Source: Pantoea cypripedii
Lineage (GTDB): Bacteria; Pseudomonadota; Gammaproteobacteria; Enterobacterales; Enterobacteriaceae
Reading direction: 5' to 3'
DNA: 64,000 bases
Assembly: GCF_002095535.1 (NCBI RefSeq)
Contig: NZ_MLJI01000001.1
Span: forward strand, 877,604-941,603
Shown here: positions 11,271 to 21,604 of the stretch, piece after piece
Layout of the letters: every line of letters starts with the position of its first letter
Numbering within the stretch: the first letter of the stretch is position 1
Notes under the pieces: generated by a model
Databases searched by the model: none
What the model was told of the DNA's origin: nothing
Seen by the model: only the letters and a program-made list of their open reading frames with translations
Position numbers and translations under genes: made by a program

Positions 11271-12023
11271 ATGTCGTCCAACAATCACAACACATTCGAT
11301 GACCGGTCTGATTGTACGCCGCGTCACGTGGCCATCATTATGGATGGTAATGGTCGCTGGGCAAAAAATCAGGGCAAACTGCGTATTTCAGGCCACAAAG
11401 CCGGGGTAAAATCAGTACGCCGGGCCGTCAGCTTTGCGGTCAGCCATAAGCTGGAAGCGCTCACACTTTACGCATTCAGTAGCGAAAACTGGAGCCGACC
11501 GATACAGGAAGTGACGGCCTTAATGGAATTATTTGTCTGGGCGCTTGATAGCGAAGTCAAAAGCCTGCACAAACATAACGTACGTCTGCGTGTTATTGGC
11601 GACATCAGTCGTTTCAATTCCAGAATCCAGGAACGCATTCGTCGCGCCGAGGAACTGACTCAGCAAAATAATGGACTGACTCTCAACATTGCTGCCAACT
11701 ATGGTGGACGTTGGGATATTATCCAGGGTGCCAGAAAATTGGCCGAGCAGGTTCAGGAAGGTTTGTTACGTCCTGACCAGATAACCGAAGAGAGTCTGGC
11801 TCCGTACCTTTGTATGAATGAGCTGGCGCCGGTGGATTTAGTGATAAGGACCGGGGGAGAGCATCGAATCAGCAACTTCCTGCTGTGGCAGGTTGCCTAT
11901 GCTGAGTTCTGGTTTACCGATGTTCTCTGGCCTGATTTTGATGAACATGTTTTTGAAGGTGCACTGAATGCTTTCTCTCTGCGGGAGCGTCGCTATGGCG
12001 GCGCTGCACCAGGCGGCGCCTGA
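11271..12023 (+). CDS. uppS: undecaprenyl diphosphate synthase
   Basis: Cis-prenyltransferase making C55 undecaprenyl diphosphate, the lipid carrier for peptidoglycan and O-antigen units. The 250-residue sequence holds the catalytic IIMDGNGRWAK motif (Asp near residue 25), LYAFSSENW, and the C-terminal DLVIRTGGEHRISNFLLWQVAYAE region (in E. coli, RTGGE and Arg/Ser residues bind IPP-Mg). It is also named ispU. The 166-nt gap after dxr contains a TATAGT -10-like element, so it may have its own promoter. Confidence 0.97.
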   Translation: MSSNNHNTFDDRSDCTPRHVAIIMDGNGRWAKNQGKLRISGHKAGVKSVRRAVSFAVSHKLEALTLYAFSSENWSRPIQEVTALMELFVWALDSEVKSLHKHNVRLRVIGDISRFNSRIQERIRRAEELTQQNNGLTLNIAANYGGRWDIIQGARKLAEQVQEGLLRPDQITEESLAPYLCMNELAPVDLVIRTGGEHRISNFLLWQVAYAEFWFTDVLWPDFDEHVFEGALNAFSLRERRYGGAAPGGA

Positions 12024-12041
12024 GCAACCTGGGGGTAACCT

Positions 12042-12899
12042 TTGCTGAAGTCTCGTTTAATTACCGCGTTTATTTTAATTCCGCTGGTGATTGCTGCGCT
12101 GTTCTGGTTACCACTATCCGGTTTTGCGATAACAACCATCATCATCTGTATGCTTGCCGCCTGGGAATGGGGGCAGCTGGCGGGTATGGCGACCCGTCAG
12201 CAACGCATCTGGCTGGCTGTGCTTTGTGGCTTGCTGCTGGCGGTGATGTTATTCACGCTGCAACCTTACCAACGTGATTTGCACCAGGTGCAGATGGAAA
12301 GCTCGTTATGGGCGTCTCTTATCTGGTGGGTCGTGGCGTTGGTGCTGGTGCTGTTTTATCCCGCTTCTGCGGCCGTCTGGCGTCATTCACGCCCGTTACG
12401 TCTCCTGTTTGGTGTGCTCACCGTGATCCCGTTCTTCTGGGGCATGATGGCGTTGCGCCAGTATCATTACGATACCGATCATTTCGCCGGAGCCTGGTGG
12501 CTGCTGTTTGTCATGTTTCTGGTGTGGGGTGCCGATTCAGGTGCCTATATGTTTGGCCGGTTATTTGGTAAACACAAGCTGGCTCCCAAAGTCTCGCCGG
12601 GTAAAACCTGGGAAGGCTTCCTCGGCGGGTTAGTCTGCTCTGCCGTGATTGCCTGGCTGTTTGCCACGTTCGCGCCATTAACTATTGCCACGTCAACCCT
12701 GATTATCTGTGCTGTTATCGCCGCATTGGCTTCGGTACTGGGCGATTTGACAGAAAGTATGTTCAAACGTGAAGCCGGTATCAAAGACAGCGGTAACTTA
12801 ATTCCGGGCCACGGTGGTATCCTCGATCGCATTGATAGCCTGACAGCAGCGGTGCCGGTCTTTGCCTGCCTGTTGCTGCTGGTGTTCCGCACCCTCTGA
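12042..12899 (+). CDS. cdsA: phosphatidate cytidylyltransferase (CDP-diglyceride synthase)
   Basis: Inner-membrane enzyme converting phosphatidic acid and CTP to CDP-diacylglycerol, the branch point for phosphatidylethanolamine and phosphatidylglycerol. It is 285 residues from a TTG start, as in E. coli, with about eight hydrophobic segments. The C-terminal signature S-V-L-G-D-L-T-E-S-x-F-K-R with KDSGNLIPGHGGILDRIDS (about residues 225-262) contains the metal-binding aspartates. It lies 18 nt after uppS and 12 nt before rseP in one operon. Confidence 0.97.
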   Translation: MLKSRLITAFILIPLVIAALFWLPLSGFAITTIIICMLAAWEWGQLAGMATRQQRIWLAVLCGLLLAVMLFTLQPYQRDLHQVQMESSLWASLIWWVVALVLVLFYPASAAVWRHSRPLRLLFGVLTVIPFFWGMMALRQYHYDTDHFAGAWWLLFVMFLVWGADSGAYMFGRLFGKHKLAPKVSPGKTWEGFLGGLVCSAVIAWLFATFAPLTIATSTLIICAVIAALASVLGDLTESMFKREAGIKDSGNLIPGHGGILDRIDSLTAAVPVFACLLLLVFRTL

Positions 12900-12911
12900 G
12901 GATAGGCGACG

Positions 12912-14261
12912 ATGTTGAGCATACTCTGGAGTTTTGCAGCCTTTATTGTGGCGCTCGGCGTGCTGATTACCGTGCACGAGTTCGGCCATTTTTGGGTTGC
13001 GCGCCGTTGCGGTGTCAAAGTTGAACGTTTTTCGATTGGTTTTGGCAAAGCGCTGTGGCGTCGTAGCGACCGTCAGGGCACGGAATATGTCATTGCCCTG
13101 ATCCCCCTTGGCGGTTACGTCAAAATGCTTGATGAACGCGTTGAAAGCGTCCCCGCTGAACTGCGCCATCAGGCTTTCAATAACAAAGCTATCTGGCAGC
13201 GGGCATCGATTATTGCTGCCGGACCCATTGCTAACTTCATCTTTGCCATCATTGCGTACTGGGCGGTGTTTATTCACGGTGTGCCTGGTGTGCGCCCGGT
13301 TGTTGGCGAAATTCTGAACGGTTCCATAGCTGCAGAAGCGCAAATTGCCTCTGGTATGGAACTTAAAGCGGTAGATGGTATCGAAACGCCTGATTGGGAT
13401 GCGGTACGCATGGCGCTGATCGGCAAAATCGGTGACCAAAGTACAACGCTTACCGTCTCGCAGTTTGGTGAACAGGCTACGCAGCAGAAGCAGCTGGATT
13501 TGCATGACTGGCAGTTTGAGCCAGACAAGCAGGACCCGGTGGTTGCGTTAGGTATTCGCCCACGTGGGCCGCAGATTGAAACGACCCTCGCCGAAGTGCA
13601 GGCTAACTCTCCGGCGAGTGACGCCGGTTTGCAAGCGGGCGACAGGATCGTTAAAGTCGATGGTCAGCCGTTAACGCAATGGCAGACTTTTGTGGTGCAG
13701 GTGCGCGATAACCCTGGCAAAAACATGGCGCTGGAGGTGGAGCGTAACGGTGAATCGCTGGCATTAACGCTGACACCCGAAGCCAAGCCGGGGAATAAAG
13801 CGGAAGGTTTTGCGGGGGTTATCCCGCGAGTGATTCCGCTACCTGACGAGTACAAAACGGTAAGGCAGTATGGGCCTTTCGCCGCGATTGGTGAAGCCAG
13901 TGTAAAAACCTGGCAACTGATGAAGCTGACGGTCTCCATGCTGGGCAAGTTGATAACCGGGGATGTGAAGCTGAATAATCTGAGCGGGCCGATTTCGATC
14001 GCGCAGGGTGCCGGGTTATCAGCAGAATATGGGGTGATTTACTACCTGATGTTCCTGGCGCTTATCAGCGTCAACTTAGGGATAATTAACCTGTTCCCAC
14101 TGCCGGTTTTAGATGGTGGACATTTGCTCTTTCTGGCGATCGAAAAGATCAAAGGTGGACCTGTGTCCGAGCGAGTTCAGGACTTTAGTTATCGCATTGG
14201 CTCAATTCTGCTGGTGCTGTTAATGGGGCTTGCACTTTTCAATGATTTCTCACGTCTGTAA
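12912..14261 (+). CDS. rseP: site-2 intramembrane zinc protease RseP
   Basis: Cleaves anti-sigma factor RseA within the membrane after DegS, releasing sigma-E; it also clears signal peptides. The HEFGH zinc motif lies in the first transmembrane segment (residues 22-26), two periplasmic PDZ domains lie in the middle (around 115-200 and 205-300, second with [15 protein letters not shown]), and the third metal ligand sits in [12 protein letters not shown] near residue 400. The 449-residue length is normal. Its ribosome site overlaps the cdsA stop. It stands immediately before bamA, whose failure triggers the sigma-E response. Confidence 0.97.
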   Translation: MLSILWSFAAFIVALGVLITVHEFGHFWVARRCGVKVERFSIGFGKALWRRSDRQGTEYVIALIPLGGYVKMLDERVESVPAELRHQAFNNKAIWQRASIIAAGPIANFIFAIIAYWAVFIHGVPGVRPVVGEILNGSIAAEAQIASGMELKAVDGIETPDWDAVRMALIGKIGDQSTTLTVSQFGEQATQQKQLDLHDWQFEPDKQDPVVALGIRPRGPQIETTLAEVQANSPASDAGLQAGDRIVKVDGQPLTQWQTFVVQVRDNPGKNMALEVERNGESLALTLTPEAKPGNKAEGFAGVIPRVIPLPDEYKTVRQYGPFAAIGEASVKTWQLMKLTVSMLGKLITGDVKLNNLSGPISIAQGAGLSAEYGVIYYLMFLALISVNLGIINLFPLPVLDGGHLLFLAIEKIKGGPVSERVQDFSYRIGSILLVLLMGLALFNDFSRL

Positions 14262-14312
14262 TAGCTGGAATGCAGACAGACGTGGGATGTGTTAGGAAAA
14301 CGCATAACAACG

Positions 14313-16724
14313 ATGGCGATGAAAAAGTTGCTCATAGCGTCGCTGCTGTTTAGCAGCGCCACCGTGTACGGTGCAGACGATTTCGTGGTGAAGGATATTC
14401 ATTTCGAAGGGCTACAGAGAGTCGCCGTCGGCGCGGCTCTGCTAAGCATGCCGGTTCGTGTCGGCGATACAGTGAATGATGATGACGTCAGAAATACCAT
14501 TCGCGCACTGTTCGCCACCGGCAACTTTGAAGATGTTCAGGTTCTGCGCGACGGTACTACGCTGATTGTCCAGGTGAAAGAACGCCCGACCATTGCCAGC
14601 ATCACTTTCTCCGGTAACAAAGCGGTGAAAGAAGATCAGCTGAAGCAAAACCTTGAAGCATCGGGTATCCGCGTCGGTGAAGCCCTTGACCGCACCACGC
14701 TCTCTTCCATTGAGAAGGGACTGGAGGATTTCTATTACAGCGTCGGTAAATATACCGCCAGCGTTAAAGCGATTGCCACGCCGCTGCCGCGTAACCGTGT
14801 CGATCTGAAATTTGTCTTCCAGGAAGGTGTTTCTGCACAGATTCAGCAGATCAACATCGTGGGCAACAAAGCGTTTAGCTCAGATGAACTGATCTCTCGC
14901 TTCCAGCTGCGTGACGAAGTGCCGTGGTGGAACGTTGTGGGCGATCGTAAATACCAGAAACAGAAACTGGCCGGGGACCTCGAAACCCTGCGCAGCTTCT
15001 ATCTGGATCGCGGTTATGCGCGTTTTAATATCGATTCAACGCAGGTGAGCCTGACGCCGGACAAAAAAGGCATCTACATCACCGTCAACATCACCGAAGG
15101 CGATCAGTACAAGATTGCTGGTGTGATTGTTAACGGCAGCATGGCAGGCCACTCGGCGGAAATTGAACATCTGACGAAAATCCCTGCGGGTGAGCTGTAT
15201 AACGGCACTAAAGTCACCCAGATGGAAGATGACATCAAGAAACTGCTGGGCCGCTACGGTTATGCCTACCCGCGTGTGGTGACACAGCCGGAAATCAATG
15301 ATGCTGATAAGACGGTAAAACTGCATATCAACGTTGATGCAGGTAACCGTTACTACGTGCGTAAAGTCCGCTTCGAGGGTAACGATACGTCGAAAGATTC
15401 GGTACTGCGTCGTGAGATGCGTCAGATGGAAGGTGCCTGGCTGGGTAGCGATCTGGTTGATCAGGGCAAAGAACGTCTGAACCGTACCGGTTACTTTGAA
15501 ACTGTGGACGTGGATACCCAACGCGTGCCGGGTTCACCTGATCAGGTAGACGTGGTCTACAAGGTGAAAGAACGTAATACCGGTACCTTTAACTTCGGCG
15601 TGGGCTACGGCACCGAGAGTGGTGTGAGCTTCCAGGTCGGTGTGACCCAGGATAACTGGCTCGGCACCGGTAACACTGTTGGCATCAGCGGCACCAAAAA
15701 TGATTATCAGACCTATGCTGAATTCTCACTGACCGATCCGTATTTCACGGTGGACGGTGTCAGCCTGGGTGGTCGTATTTTCTATAACGACTTTAGAGCT
15801 GACGATGCTGACCTGTCTGACTACACCAACAGAAGTTATGGTCTTGATGGCACGCTGGGCTTCCCGATTAACGAGAACAACTCCCTGCGCGTTGGTTTAG
15901 GTTACGTACATAACGACCTGTCCAATATGCAGCCGCAGATTGCGATGTGGCGTTATCTCGACTCAGTAGGGAATCATCAGGGTCTGAATAAAGATGGTGA
16001 TTATTCTGCCAATGACTTTACCTTCAACTATGGCTGGACATATAACACCCTTGACCGCGGGTTCTTCCCAACGTCGGGTAACCGTACCAACCTGAACGGT
16101 AAGATCACCATCCCAGGTTCAGACAACAGCTTCTATAAAGCGACGCTGGATACACAGCAGTACGTGCCGATTAACCAGGATCGTACTTGGGTGCTGTTGG
16201 GTCGTGGCCGTATTGGATATGGTGACGGACTCGGTGGTAAAGAGATGCCGTTCTATGAGAACTTCTACGCCGGTGGTTCCAGCACCGTTCGTGGCTTCCA
16301 GTCCAACACCATTGGTCCGAAAGCGGCGTATCTGAATGATGGCTCGTCCACCTGTACGCTGTCCGATCCGAATGGTGTTTGTAAGTCGGATGATGCGGTG
16401 GGGGGTAACGCAATGGCAGTGGCCAGCCTTGAGCTGATCACACCAACACCGTTCCTGAGTGAGAAGTACGCTAACTCAGTACGTACCTCATTGTTTGTCG
16501 ATGCCGGTACCGTCTGGGATACTAAATGGCAGAATACCGCTGAAACGCGTGCGGCAGGGATTCCTGACTACAGCGATCCAAACAATATTCGCGTATCCAG
16601 CGGTATCGCACTACAGTGGATGTCACCGTTGGGGCCGTTGGTGTTCTCATATGCCCAGCCGGTCAAGAAAGTCGAGGGAGACAAGTCAGAGCAGTTCCAG
16701 TTTAACATCGGTAAAACCTGGTAA
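14313..16724 (+). CDS. bamA: outer membrane protein assembly factor BamA
   Basis: Core of the BAM complex that folds beta-barrel proteins into the outer membrane. The 803-residue precursor begins [20 protein letters not shown], a signal peptide cleaved after YGA. Five POTRA repeats span roughly 24-420 and a 16-strand barrel follows. The barrel carries the conserved [13 protein letters not shown] motif of loop 6 and ends in the FNIGKTW beta-signal. The exposed loop around [15 protein letters not shown] differs from E. coli, which is expected for a surface loop, and keeps two cysteines. An in-frame start eight codons upstream is not conserved. Confidence 0.98.
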   Translation: MAMKKLLIASLLFSSATVYGADDFVVKDIHFEGLQRVAVGAALLSMPVRVGDTVNDDDVRNTIRALFATGNFEDVQVLRDGTTLIVQVKERPTIASITFSGNKAVKEDQLKQNLEASGIRVGEALDRTTLSSIEKGLEDFYYSVGKYTASVKAIATPLPRNRVDLKFVFQEGVSAQIQQINIVGNKAFSSDELISRFQLRDEVPWWNVVGDRKYQKQKLAGDLETLRSFYLDRGYARFNIDSTQVSLTPDKKGIYITVNITEGDQYKIAGVIVNGSMAGHSAEIEHLTKIPAGELYNGTKVTQMEDDIKKLLGRYGYAYPRVVTQPEINDADKTVKLHINVDAGNRYYVRKVRFEGNDTSKDSVLRREMRQMEGAWLGSDLVDQGKERLNRTGYFETVDVDTQRVPGSPDQVDVVYKVKERNTGTFNFGVGYGTESGVSFQVGVTQDNWLGTGNTVGISGTKNDYQTYAEFSLTDPYFTVDGVSLGGRIFYNDFRADDADLSDYTNRSYGLDGTLGFPINENNSLRVGLGYVHNDLSNMQPQIAMWRYLDSVGNHQGLNKDGDYSANDFTFNYGWTYNTLDRGFFPTSGNRTNLNGKITIPGSDNSFYKATLDTQQYVPINQDRTWVLLGRGRIGYGDGLGGKEMPFYENFYAGGSSTVRGFQSNTIGPKAAYLNDGSSTCTLSDPNGVCKSDDAVGGNAMAVASLELITPTPFLSEKYANSVRTSLFVDAGTVWDTKWQNTAETRAAGIPDYSDPNNIRVSSGIALQWMSPLGPLVFSYAQPVKKVEGDKSEQFQFNIGKTW

Positions 16725-16830
16725 AGCTCTGAGCAGGGAAGTGTATACCCAACGGGTATAAATAGCGTCTTGCAAGCGTGTGGTTCTGCCACGCGCTGCA
16801 AACACACATGTTGAGGGTAAGGAGTTTATA

Positions 16831-17331
16831 GTGAAAAAGTTGTTCTGTGCCGCTGCTCTGGGTGTTGCATTAGCTGCTTCTGCTGGCGCCCAGGCGGCAG
16901 ACAAAATCGCCGTTGTTAACCTGAGCCAGGTTTTCCAGCAGTCTCCGCAGCGTGCTGCTGTTGCTAAGCAACTTGAGACTGAGTTCCAGGGCCGCGCCTC
17001 CGATCTCCAGTCTCAGCAGCAGAAAATTCAGCAGGAAATCCAGGATCTGCAGCGCAATGCTTCCACCATGAAAGCAAGCGACCGTACCAAGAAAGAGAAG
17101 CAGATCTCTTCTGAGCGTGCTGCTTTCGAATCAAAAGCCCAGGCTTTTGAAAAAGACAACCAGACCCGTCAGATGCAGGAGCGCAACAAGCTGCTGGCTA
17201 AAATCCAGACCGCAGTTCAGTCTGTAGCGAAAAGCGAAGGGTACGATCTGGTTCTGGACTCTCAGGCCGTGCTGTACACTTCTTCCGATGCTAAAGACAT
17301 CACTGCAGACGTTGTAAAACAGGTTAAATAA
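16831..17331 (+). CDS. skp: periplasmic chaperone Skp
   Basis: Trimeric jellyfish-shaped holdase that carries unfolded outer-membrane proteins to BAM. A GTG start with AAGGAG 8 nt upstream gives 166 residues. Signal peptide VKKLFCAAALGVALAASAGA ends at AQA/ADK. The mature protein starts KIAVVNLSQVFQQ, then a long charged coiled coil (about 45-115) forms the tentacles, and it ends ITADVVKQVK as in E. coli. It sits 106 nt after bamA, with a small hairpin (TATACCC/GGGTATA, 16744-16760) between, and 3 nt before lpxD. Confidence 0.95.
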   Translation: MKKLFCAAALGVALAASAGAQAADKIAVVNLSQVFQQSPQRAAVAKQLETEFQGRASDLQSQQQKIQQEIQDLQRNASTMKASDRTKKEKQISSERAAFESKAQAFEKDNQTRQMQERNKLLAKIQTAVQSVAKSEGYDLVLDSQAVLYTSSDAKDITADVVKQVK

Positions 17332-17334
17332 TCG

Positions 17335-18360
17335 ATGTCATCTATTCGACTGGCTGATTTAGCCCAGCAGTTGGATGCAGAATTGCACGGAGATGGCGAT
17401 ATCGCCATCTCCGGCATTGCTTCTATGCAATCCGCCACAACTGGCCAAATCACTTTTCTTGCAAACAGCCGTTACCGCGAGCAGCTCGCCCAGGTTCATG
17501 CTTCGGCCGTGGTGCTGACGGAAGCGGATCTGGAGTGGTGTAAGACGGCCGCGCTGGTGGTGAAAAATCCTTACCTGACTTACGCCCGCATGGCACAACT
17601 GCTGGACACGACGCCTCAGCCCGCGCAAAATATCGCGCCCAGCGCGGTGATCGACCCGACCGCGAAGCTGGGAAATAATGTGTCGGTAGGCGCGAATGCG
17701 GTGATCGAGTCCGGTGTTGAACTGGGCGACGATGTCGTTATCGGTGCCGGATGTTTTGTTGGTAAGCAGACGCGTATTGGTCGCGGTTCACGTTTGTGGG
17801 CAAACGTGACGATTTATCACGAAATCCAGATTGGTCAGGATTGTCTGATTCAATCAGGTGCCGTCATCGGTGCAGACGGATTCGGATATGCCAATGATCG
17901 CGGCAATTGGGTGAAAATCCCGCAACTGGGAACGGTGGTCATCGGTGATCGGGTGGAAATTGGTGCCTGTACCACCATCGATCGCGGTGCGCTGGATAAC
18001 ACTCTGATCGGCAATGGTGTTATCATAGATAACCAGTGTCAGATTGCGCACAACGTTGTGATCGGCGATAACACCGCTGTTGCTGGTGGTGTGATCATGG
18101 CGGGTAGTCTGAAGATTGGTCGTTACTGTATGATTGGCGGCGCCAGCGTCATTAATGGGCATATGGAAATCTGTGACAAAGTGACCGTGACCGGAATGGG
18201 CATGGTAATGCGACCGATCACAGAGCCTGGGGTATACTCTTCGGGTATTCCGTTGCAACCCAACAAAACCTGGCGTAAAACGGCAGCGCTGGTGATGAAC
18301 ATCGATGACCTGAGCAAACGTCTCAAAGCCATCGAGCGTAAAGTCGGCAAAGACGACTAA
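17335..18360 (+). CDS. lpxD: UDP-3-O-(3-hydroxymyristoyl)glucosamine N-acyltransferase
   Basis: Third step of lipid A synthesis: adds the second R-3-hydroxymyristoyl chain from acyl-ACP. The 341-residue protein has an N-terminal uridine-binding domain (to about 100), a left-handed beta-helix of hexapeptide repeats (about 105-295) and a C-terminal helix. The catalytic His lies in the QIAHNVVIG block (near residue 239). It starts 3 nt after skp. Confidence 0.97.
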   Translation: MSSIRLADLAQQLDAELHGDGDIAISGIASMQSATTGQITFLANSRYREQLAQVHASAVVLTEADLEWCKTAALVVKNPYLTYARMAQLLDTTPQPAQNIAPSAVIDPTAKLGNNVSVGANAVIESGVELGDDVVIGAGCFVGKQTRIGRGSRLWANVTIYHEIQIGQDCLIQSGAVIGADGFGYANDRGNWVKIPQLGTVVIGDRVEIGACTTIDRGALDNTLIGNGVIIDNQCQIAHNVVIGDNTAVAGGVIMAGSLKIGRYCMIGGASVINGHMEICDKVTVTGMGMVMRPITEPGVYSSGIPLQPNKTWRKTAALVMNIDDLSKRLKAIERKVGKDD

Positions 18361-18554
18361 CGTCATCCCGCGAGACCCGCTTCATAATAAGCAGCGTACC
18401 TCTTTCCACCTCAGGCGTTTTTTGAGGAAGTGCAGCAGGTATCGCAGAGAAGCGAAACGCCACCGAACTGATTTGCGGCCTGCAGATGATCGTTTTGATC
18501 GATGCAGGCCGTGTTATTGTTGCCATCAGAATTTTTTAGGACAGGAAGAGTATT

Positions 18555-19010
18555 TTGACTACTGAAACGCATACTCTGAAAATTGAAGAGATTTTAGAAT
18601 TGCTGCCGCACCGTTATCCATTTCTGCTGGTTGACCGCGTGCTGGAGTTTGAAGAGCATAAATATCTGCGTGCGGTGAAGAACGTTTCCTTTAACGAACC
18701 GTTTTTCCAGGGACACTTCCCTGGTAAACCGATTTTCCCTGGCGTTCTGATTCTGGAAGCTATGGCGCAGGCGACGGGCATTCTGGCGTTTAAAAGCGTT
18801 GGAAAACTGGAGCCGGGCGAACTTTACTACTTCGCAGGTATTGATGAAGCTCGTTTCAAGCGTCCGGTTGTTCCGGGCGACCAGATGATCATGGAAGTCA
18901 CTTTCGAGAAAACCCGTCGTGGTCTTACTCGCTTCAAAGGTGTTGCTACTGTAGACGGTAAAATTGTCTGTGAAGCGACCATGATGTGTGCCCGTAGCCG
19001 GGAGGCATAA
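18555..19010 (+). CDS. fabZ: 3-hydroxyacyl-ACP dehydratase FabZ
   Basis: Dehydrates beta-hydroxyacyl-ACPs in fatty acid elongation and competes with LpxA/LpxD for hydroxymyristoyl-ACP, which links membrane lipid and lipid A output. Hot-dog fold, 151 residues from a TTG start, same as E. coli. Key residues: His in [16 protein letters not shown] and Glu in [18 protein letters not shown] lies 8 nt before the TTG. The 194-nt gap after lpxD shows no convincing gene or terminator. Confidence 0.97.
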   Translation: MTTETHTLKIEEILELLPHRYPFLLVDRVLEFEEHKYLRAVKNVSFNEPFFQGHFPGKPIFPGVLILEAMAQATGILAFKSVGKLEPGELYYFAGIDEARFKRPVVPGDQMIMEVTFEKTRRGLTRFKGVATVDGKIVCEATMMCARSREA

Positions 19011-19013
19011 TTA

Positions 19014-19802
19014 GTGATTGATTCAACCGCCAACATCCATCCCAGTTCTGTTATCGAAGAGGGTGCCGTTATCGGTGCCAATGTTCACATCGGCCCGTTT
19101 TGCTTTATTGGTGCCAACGTGGAAATTGGTGAAGGTACAGTGCTTAAATCGCACGTGGTGGTGAATGGCCATACGCGTATCGGTAAAGATAACCAGATCT
19201 ACCAGTTTGCTTCCATTGGTGAAGTCAATCAGGACCTGAAATATGCCGGTGAGCCGACCCGCGTGGAAATTGGCGATCGCAACCGCATCCGCGAAAGCGT
19301 CACCATTCACCGTGGTACGGTGCAAGGTGGCGGTTTGACTAAAGTCGGTAGCGACAATCTGCTGATGGTGAATGCCCATATCGCGCATGATTGTGTGATT
19401 GGCAATCGTTGCATTTTTGCCAATAACGCCACGCTGGGCGGGCATGTCACTGTTGATGATTTTGCGATCATTGGTGGGATGACAGCCGTGCACCAGTGGT
19501 GCACCATTGGCGCACACGTGATGGTAGGTGGTTGTTCTGGCGTTGCTCAGGATATTCCTCCTTATGTCATTGCGCAGGGTAACCATGCGACGCCTTTTGG
19601 TATCAATATCGAAGGTCTGAAGCGTCGTGGTTTCAGCAAAGAAGCACTGCATGCGATTCGCAATGCCTACAAATTGTTGTATCGCAGCGATAAAACGCTG
19701 GAAGAAGCCAAGCCGGAAATTGAAGCACTGGCAAAAGCTCACAGCGAAGTCCAGCCTTTCTATGACTTCTTTGCCCGTTCTACCCGTGGGTTGATTCGTT
19801 AA
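19014..19802 (+). CDS. lpxA: UDP-N-acetylglucosamine O-acyltransferase
   Basis: First step of lipid A synthesis: O-acylates UDP-GlcNAc with R-3-hydroxymyristate. The 262-residue trimeric beta-helix enzyme has hexapeptide repeats through about 190 and a helical C-terminus. Catalytic His lies in [12 protein letters not shown] (near residue 125), and the ruler/substrate residue His in [16 protein letters not shown] start, 3 nt after fabZ. Confidence 0.97.
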   Translation: MIDSTANIHPSSVIEEGAVIGANVHIGPFCFIGANVEIGEGTVLKSHVVVNGHTRIGKDNQIYQFASIGEVNQDLKYAGEPTRVEIGDRNRIRESVTIHRGTVQGGGLTKVGSDNLLMVNAHIAHDCVIGNRCIFANNATLGGHVTVDDFAIIGGMTAVHQWCTIGAHVMVGGCSGVAQDIPPYVIAQGNHATPFGINIEGLKRRGFSKEALHAIRNAYKLLYRSDKTLEEAKPEIEALAKAHSEVQPFYDFFARSTRGLIR

Positions 19803-19805
19803 TCC

Positions 19806-20954
19806 ATGTCAGTGCGTCCCCTGACTATTGCCCTGGTCGCCGGAGAAACCTCCGGCGATATTCTTGGTGCTGGACTTATCCGCGCGTTGAAGGCGCGCCA
19901 CCCTGATGCGCGTTTTGTTGGCGTGGCAGGCCCGCGTATGCAGGCTGAGGGTTGCGAAGCCTGGTATGAGATGGAAGAACTGGCGGTGATGGGCATTGTC
20001 GAAGTGCTGGAGCGCTTGCCACGCCTGCTGAAAATCCGTCGTGACCTGACGCAGCGTTTCACTGAACTGCGGCCGGACGTGTTTGTTGGCATTGATGCAC
20101 CTGATTTTAATATCACGCTGGAAGGCCGCCTGAAGCGCGCTGGTATCCGTACCATCCACTATGTCAGCCCGTCTGTCTGGGCCTGGCGTCAAAAGCGCGT
20201 ATTTAAAATCGGTCGTAACACCAATCTGGTGCTGGCATTTCTGCCGTTTGAAAAAGCGTTCTACGACCGTTTCAACGTGCCATGTCGTTTTATCGGGCAT
20301 ACCATGGCCGATGCGATGCCGATGCAACCTGATAAGCGGGCAGCGCGGCGTGATTTAGGTATTGCCGAGGATGCGATTTGCCTCGGCCTGCTGCCGGGCA
20401 GCCGTGGTGCAGAAGTCGAAATGCTGAGCGCTGATTTTCTGCGCGCCGCGCAGCTACTGTGCCAGCGTTACCCGACACTGGAAATTGTGGTGCCATTGGT
20501 TAACGCCAAACGCCGCGAACAATTCGAGCAGATCAAAGCTGAGGTTGCACCTGAGCTGCCGATGCATCTGCTCGACGGTAAAGGCCGTGAGGCGATGATC
20601 GCCAGCGATGCAGCGATTCTGGCGTCAGGTACGGCAGCCCTGGAATGCATGCTGGCAAAATGTCCGATGGTGGTGGGTTATCGTATGAAACCCTTCACTT
20701 TTTGGCTGGCGAAACGACTGGTGAAAACCCCGTACGTTTCTTTACCGAATTTACTCGCCGGACGTGAATTGGTGAAAGAGCTGTTGCAGGATGAGTGCCA
20801 GCCGGAAGCGTTAGCTGCCGCACTGGAACCGCTGCTGCATGCTGGCCCGGAGCGTGATGCGTTGCTCAACACCTTTAACGAGCTACATGCACAGATTCGC
20901 TGGAATGCCGACGAGCAGGCCGCGGATGCCGTATTGGAGATTGCCCATGGCTGA
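19806..20954 (+). CDS. lpxB: lipid-A-disaccharide synthase
   Basis: Condenses UDP-2,3-diacylglucosamine with lipid X to make the beta-1,6 disaccharide; a peripheral inner-membrane GT-B glycosyltransferase (family GT19). The 382 residues include [18 protein letters not shown] at the start, [23 protein letters not shown] and the nucleotide-site block [10 protein letters not shown]. Start is 3 nt after lpxA; its end overlaps rnhB by 8 nt. Confidence 0.97.
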   Translation: MSVRPLTIALVAGETSGDILGAGLIRALKARHPDARFVGVAGPRMQAEGCEAWYEMEELAVMGIVEVLERLPRLLKIRRDLTQRFTELRPDVFVGIDAPDFNITLEGRLKRAGIRTIHYVSPSVWAWRQKRVFKIGRNTNLVLAFLPFEKAFYDRFNVPCRFIGHTMADAMPMQPDKRAARRDLGIAEDAICLGLLPGSRGAEVEMLSADFLRAAQLLCQRYPTLEIVVPLVNAKRREQFEQIKAEVAPELPMHLLDGKGREAMIASDAAILASGTAALECMLAKCPMVVGYRMKPFTFWLAKRLVKTPYVSLPNLLAGRELVKELLQDECQPEALAAALEPLLHAGPERDALLNTFNELHAQIRWNADEQAADAVLEIAHG

Positions 20955-21573
20955 GTTTATTTATCCAGATGCGCGTTTGATTGCGGGTGTTGACGAAGTG
21001 GGGCGCGGTCCGTTAGTGGGTGCGGTGGTGACTGCTGCGGTGATCCTCGATCCGGCAAAACCGATCGTGGGCCTGGCCGACTCCAAGAAGCTGTCAGAAA
21101 AACGCCGTGTGGCGTTGTATGAAGAGATCAAAGAGAAAGCGCTGGCGTGGAGCCTCGGACGAGCCGAGCCGGAAGAGATCGACCAGCTGAACATCCTGCA
21201 CGCAACGATGCTGGCGATGCAGCGCGCGGTAGCCGGTTTGACGCTGGTGCCGGATTTTGTCTTGATTGACGGTAATCGTTGCCCGGTCTTACCGATGCCT
21301 TCGCAGGCCGTGGTCAAAGGCGATAGCCTGGTGGCGGAGATCAGTGCCGCGTCGATCCTGGCCAAAGTGACGCGCGATCGTGAAATGGCCGAGCTGGATC
21401 TGCTGTTCCCGCAGTATGGTTTTGCGCAGCACAAGGGGTATCCTACGGTGCTGCACATGGAAAAACTGACTCAGCATGGTGCCACACCCCATCACCGTCG
21501 CAGTTTTGCGCCGGTACGTAACGCCCTGATTGATGCCGACGTGCTGGCCGCGCGTCAGCCGACTACGCTTTAA
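20947..21573 (+). CDS. rnhB: ribonuclease HII
   Basis: Cuts RNA in RNA-DNA hybrids and removes single misincorporated ribonucleotides. The 208 residues begin [21 protein letters not shown]; the DEVGRG motif gives the first acidic pair (D16, E17), with further acids in LIDGN (near 108) and SILAKVTRD. The ATG overlaps the lpxB stop region by 8 nt, implying translational coupling; upstream in-frame ATGs lie inside lpxB and are rejected. Confidence 0.96.
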   Translation: MAEFIYPDARLIAGVDEVGRGPLVGAVVTAAVILDPAKPIVGLADSKKLSEKRRVALYEEIKEKALAWSLGRAEPEEIDQLNILHATMLAMQRAVAGLTLVPDFVLIDGNRCPVLPMPSQAVVKGDSLVAEISAASILAKVTRDREMAELDLLFPQYGFAQHKGYPTVLHMEKLTQHGATPHHRRSFAPVRNALIDADVLAARQPTTL

Positions 21574-21604
21574 TAGCCTGACGCTGTTTTAACCGGAAAC
21601 TGAT

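Noticed and set aside
16744..16760. TATACCC/GGGTATA hairpin between bamA and skp as a terminator
   Set aside because: Short AT-ended stem without a U tract; bamA-skp-lpxD are normally co-transcribed.
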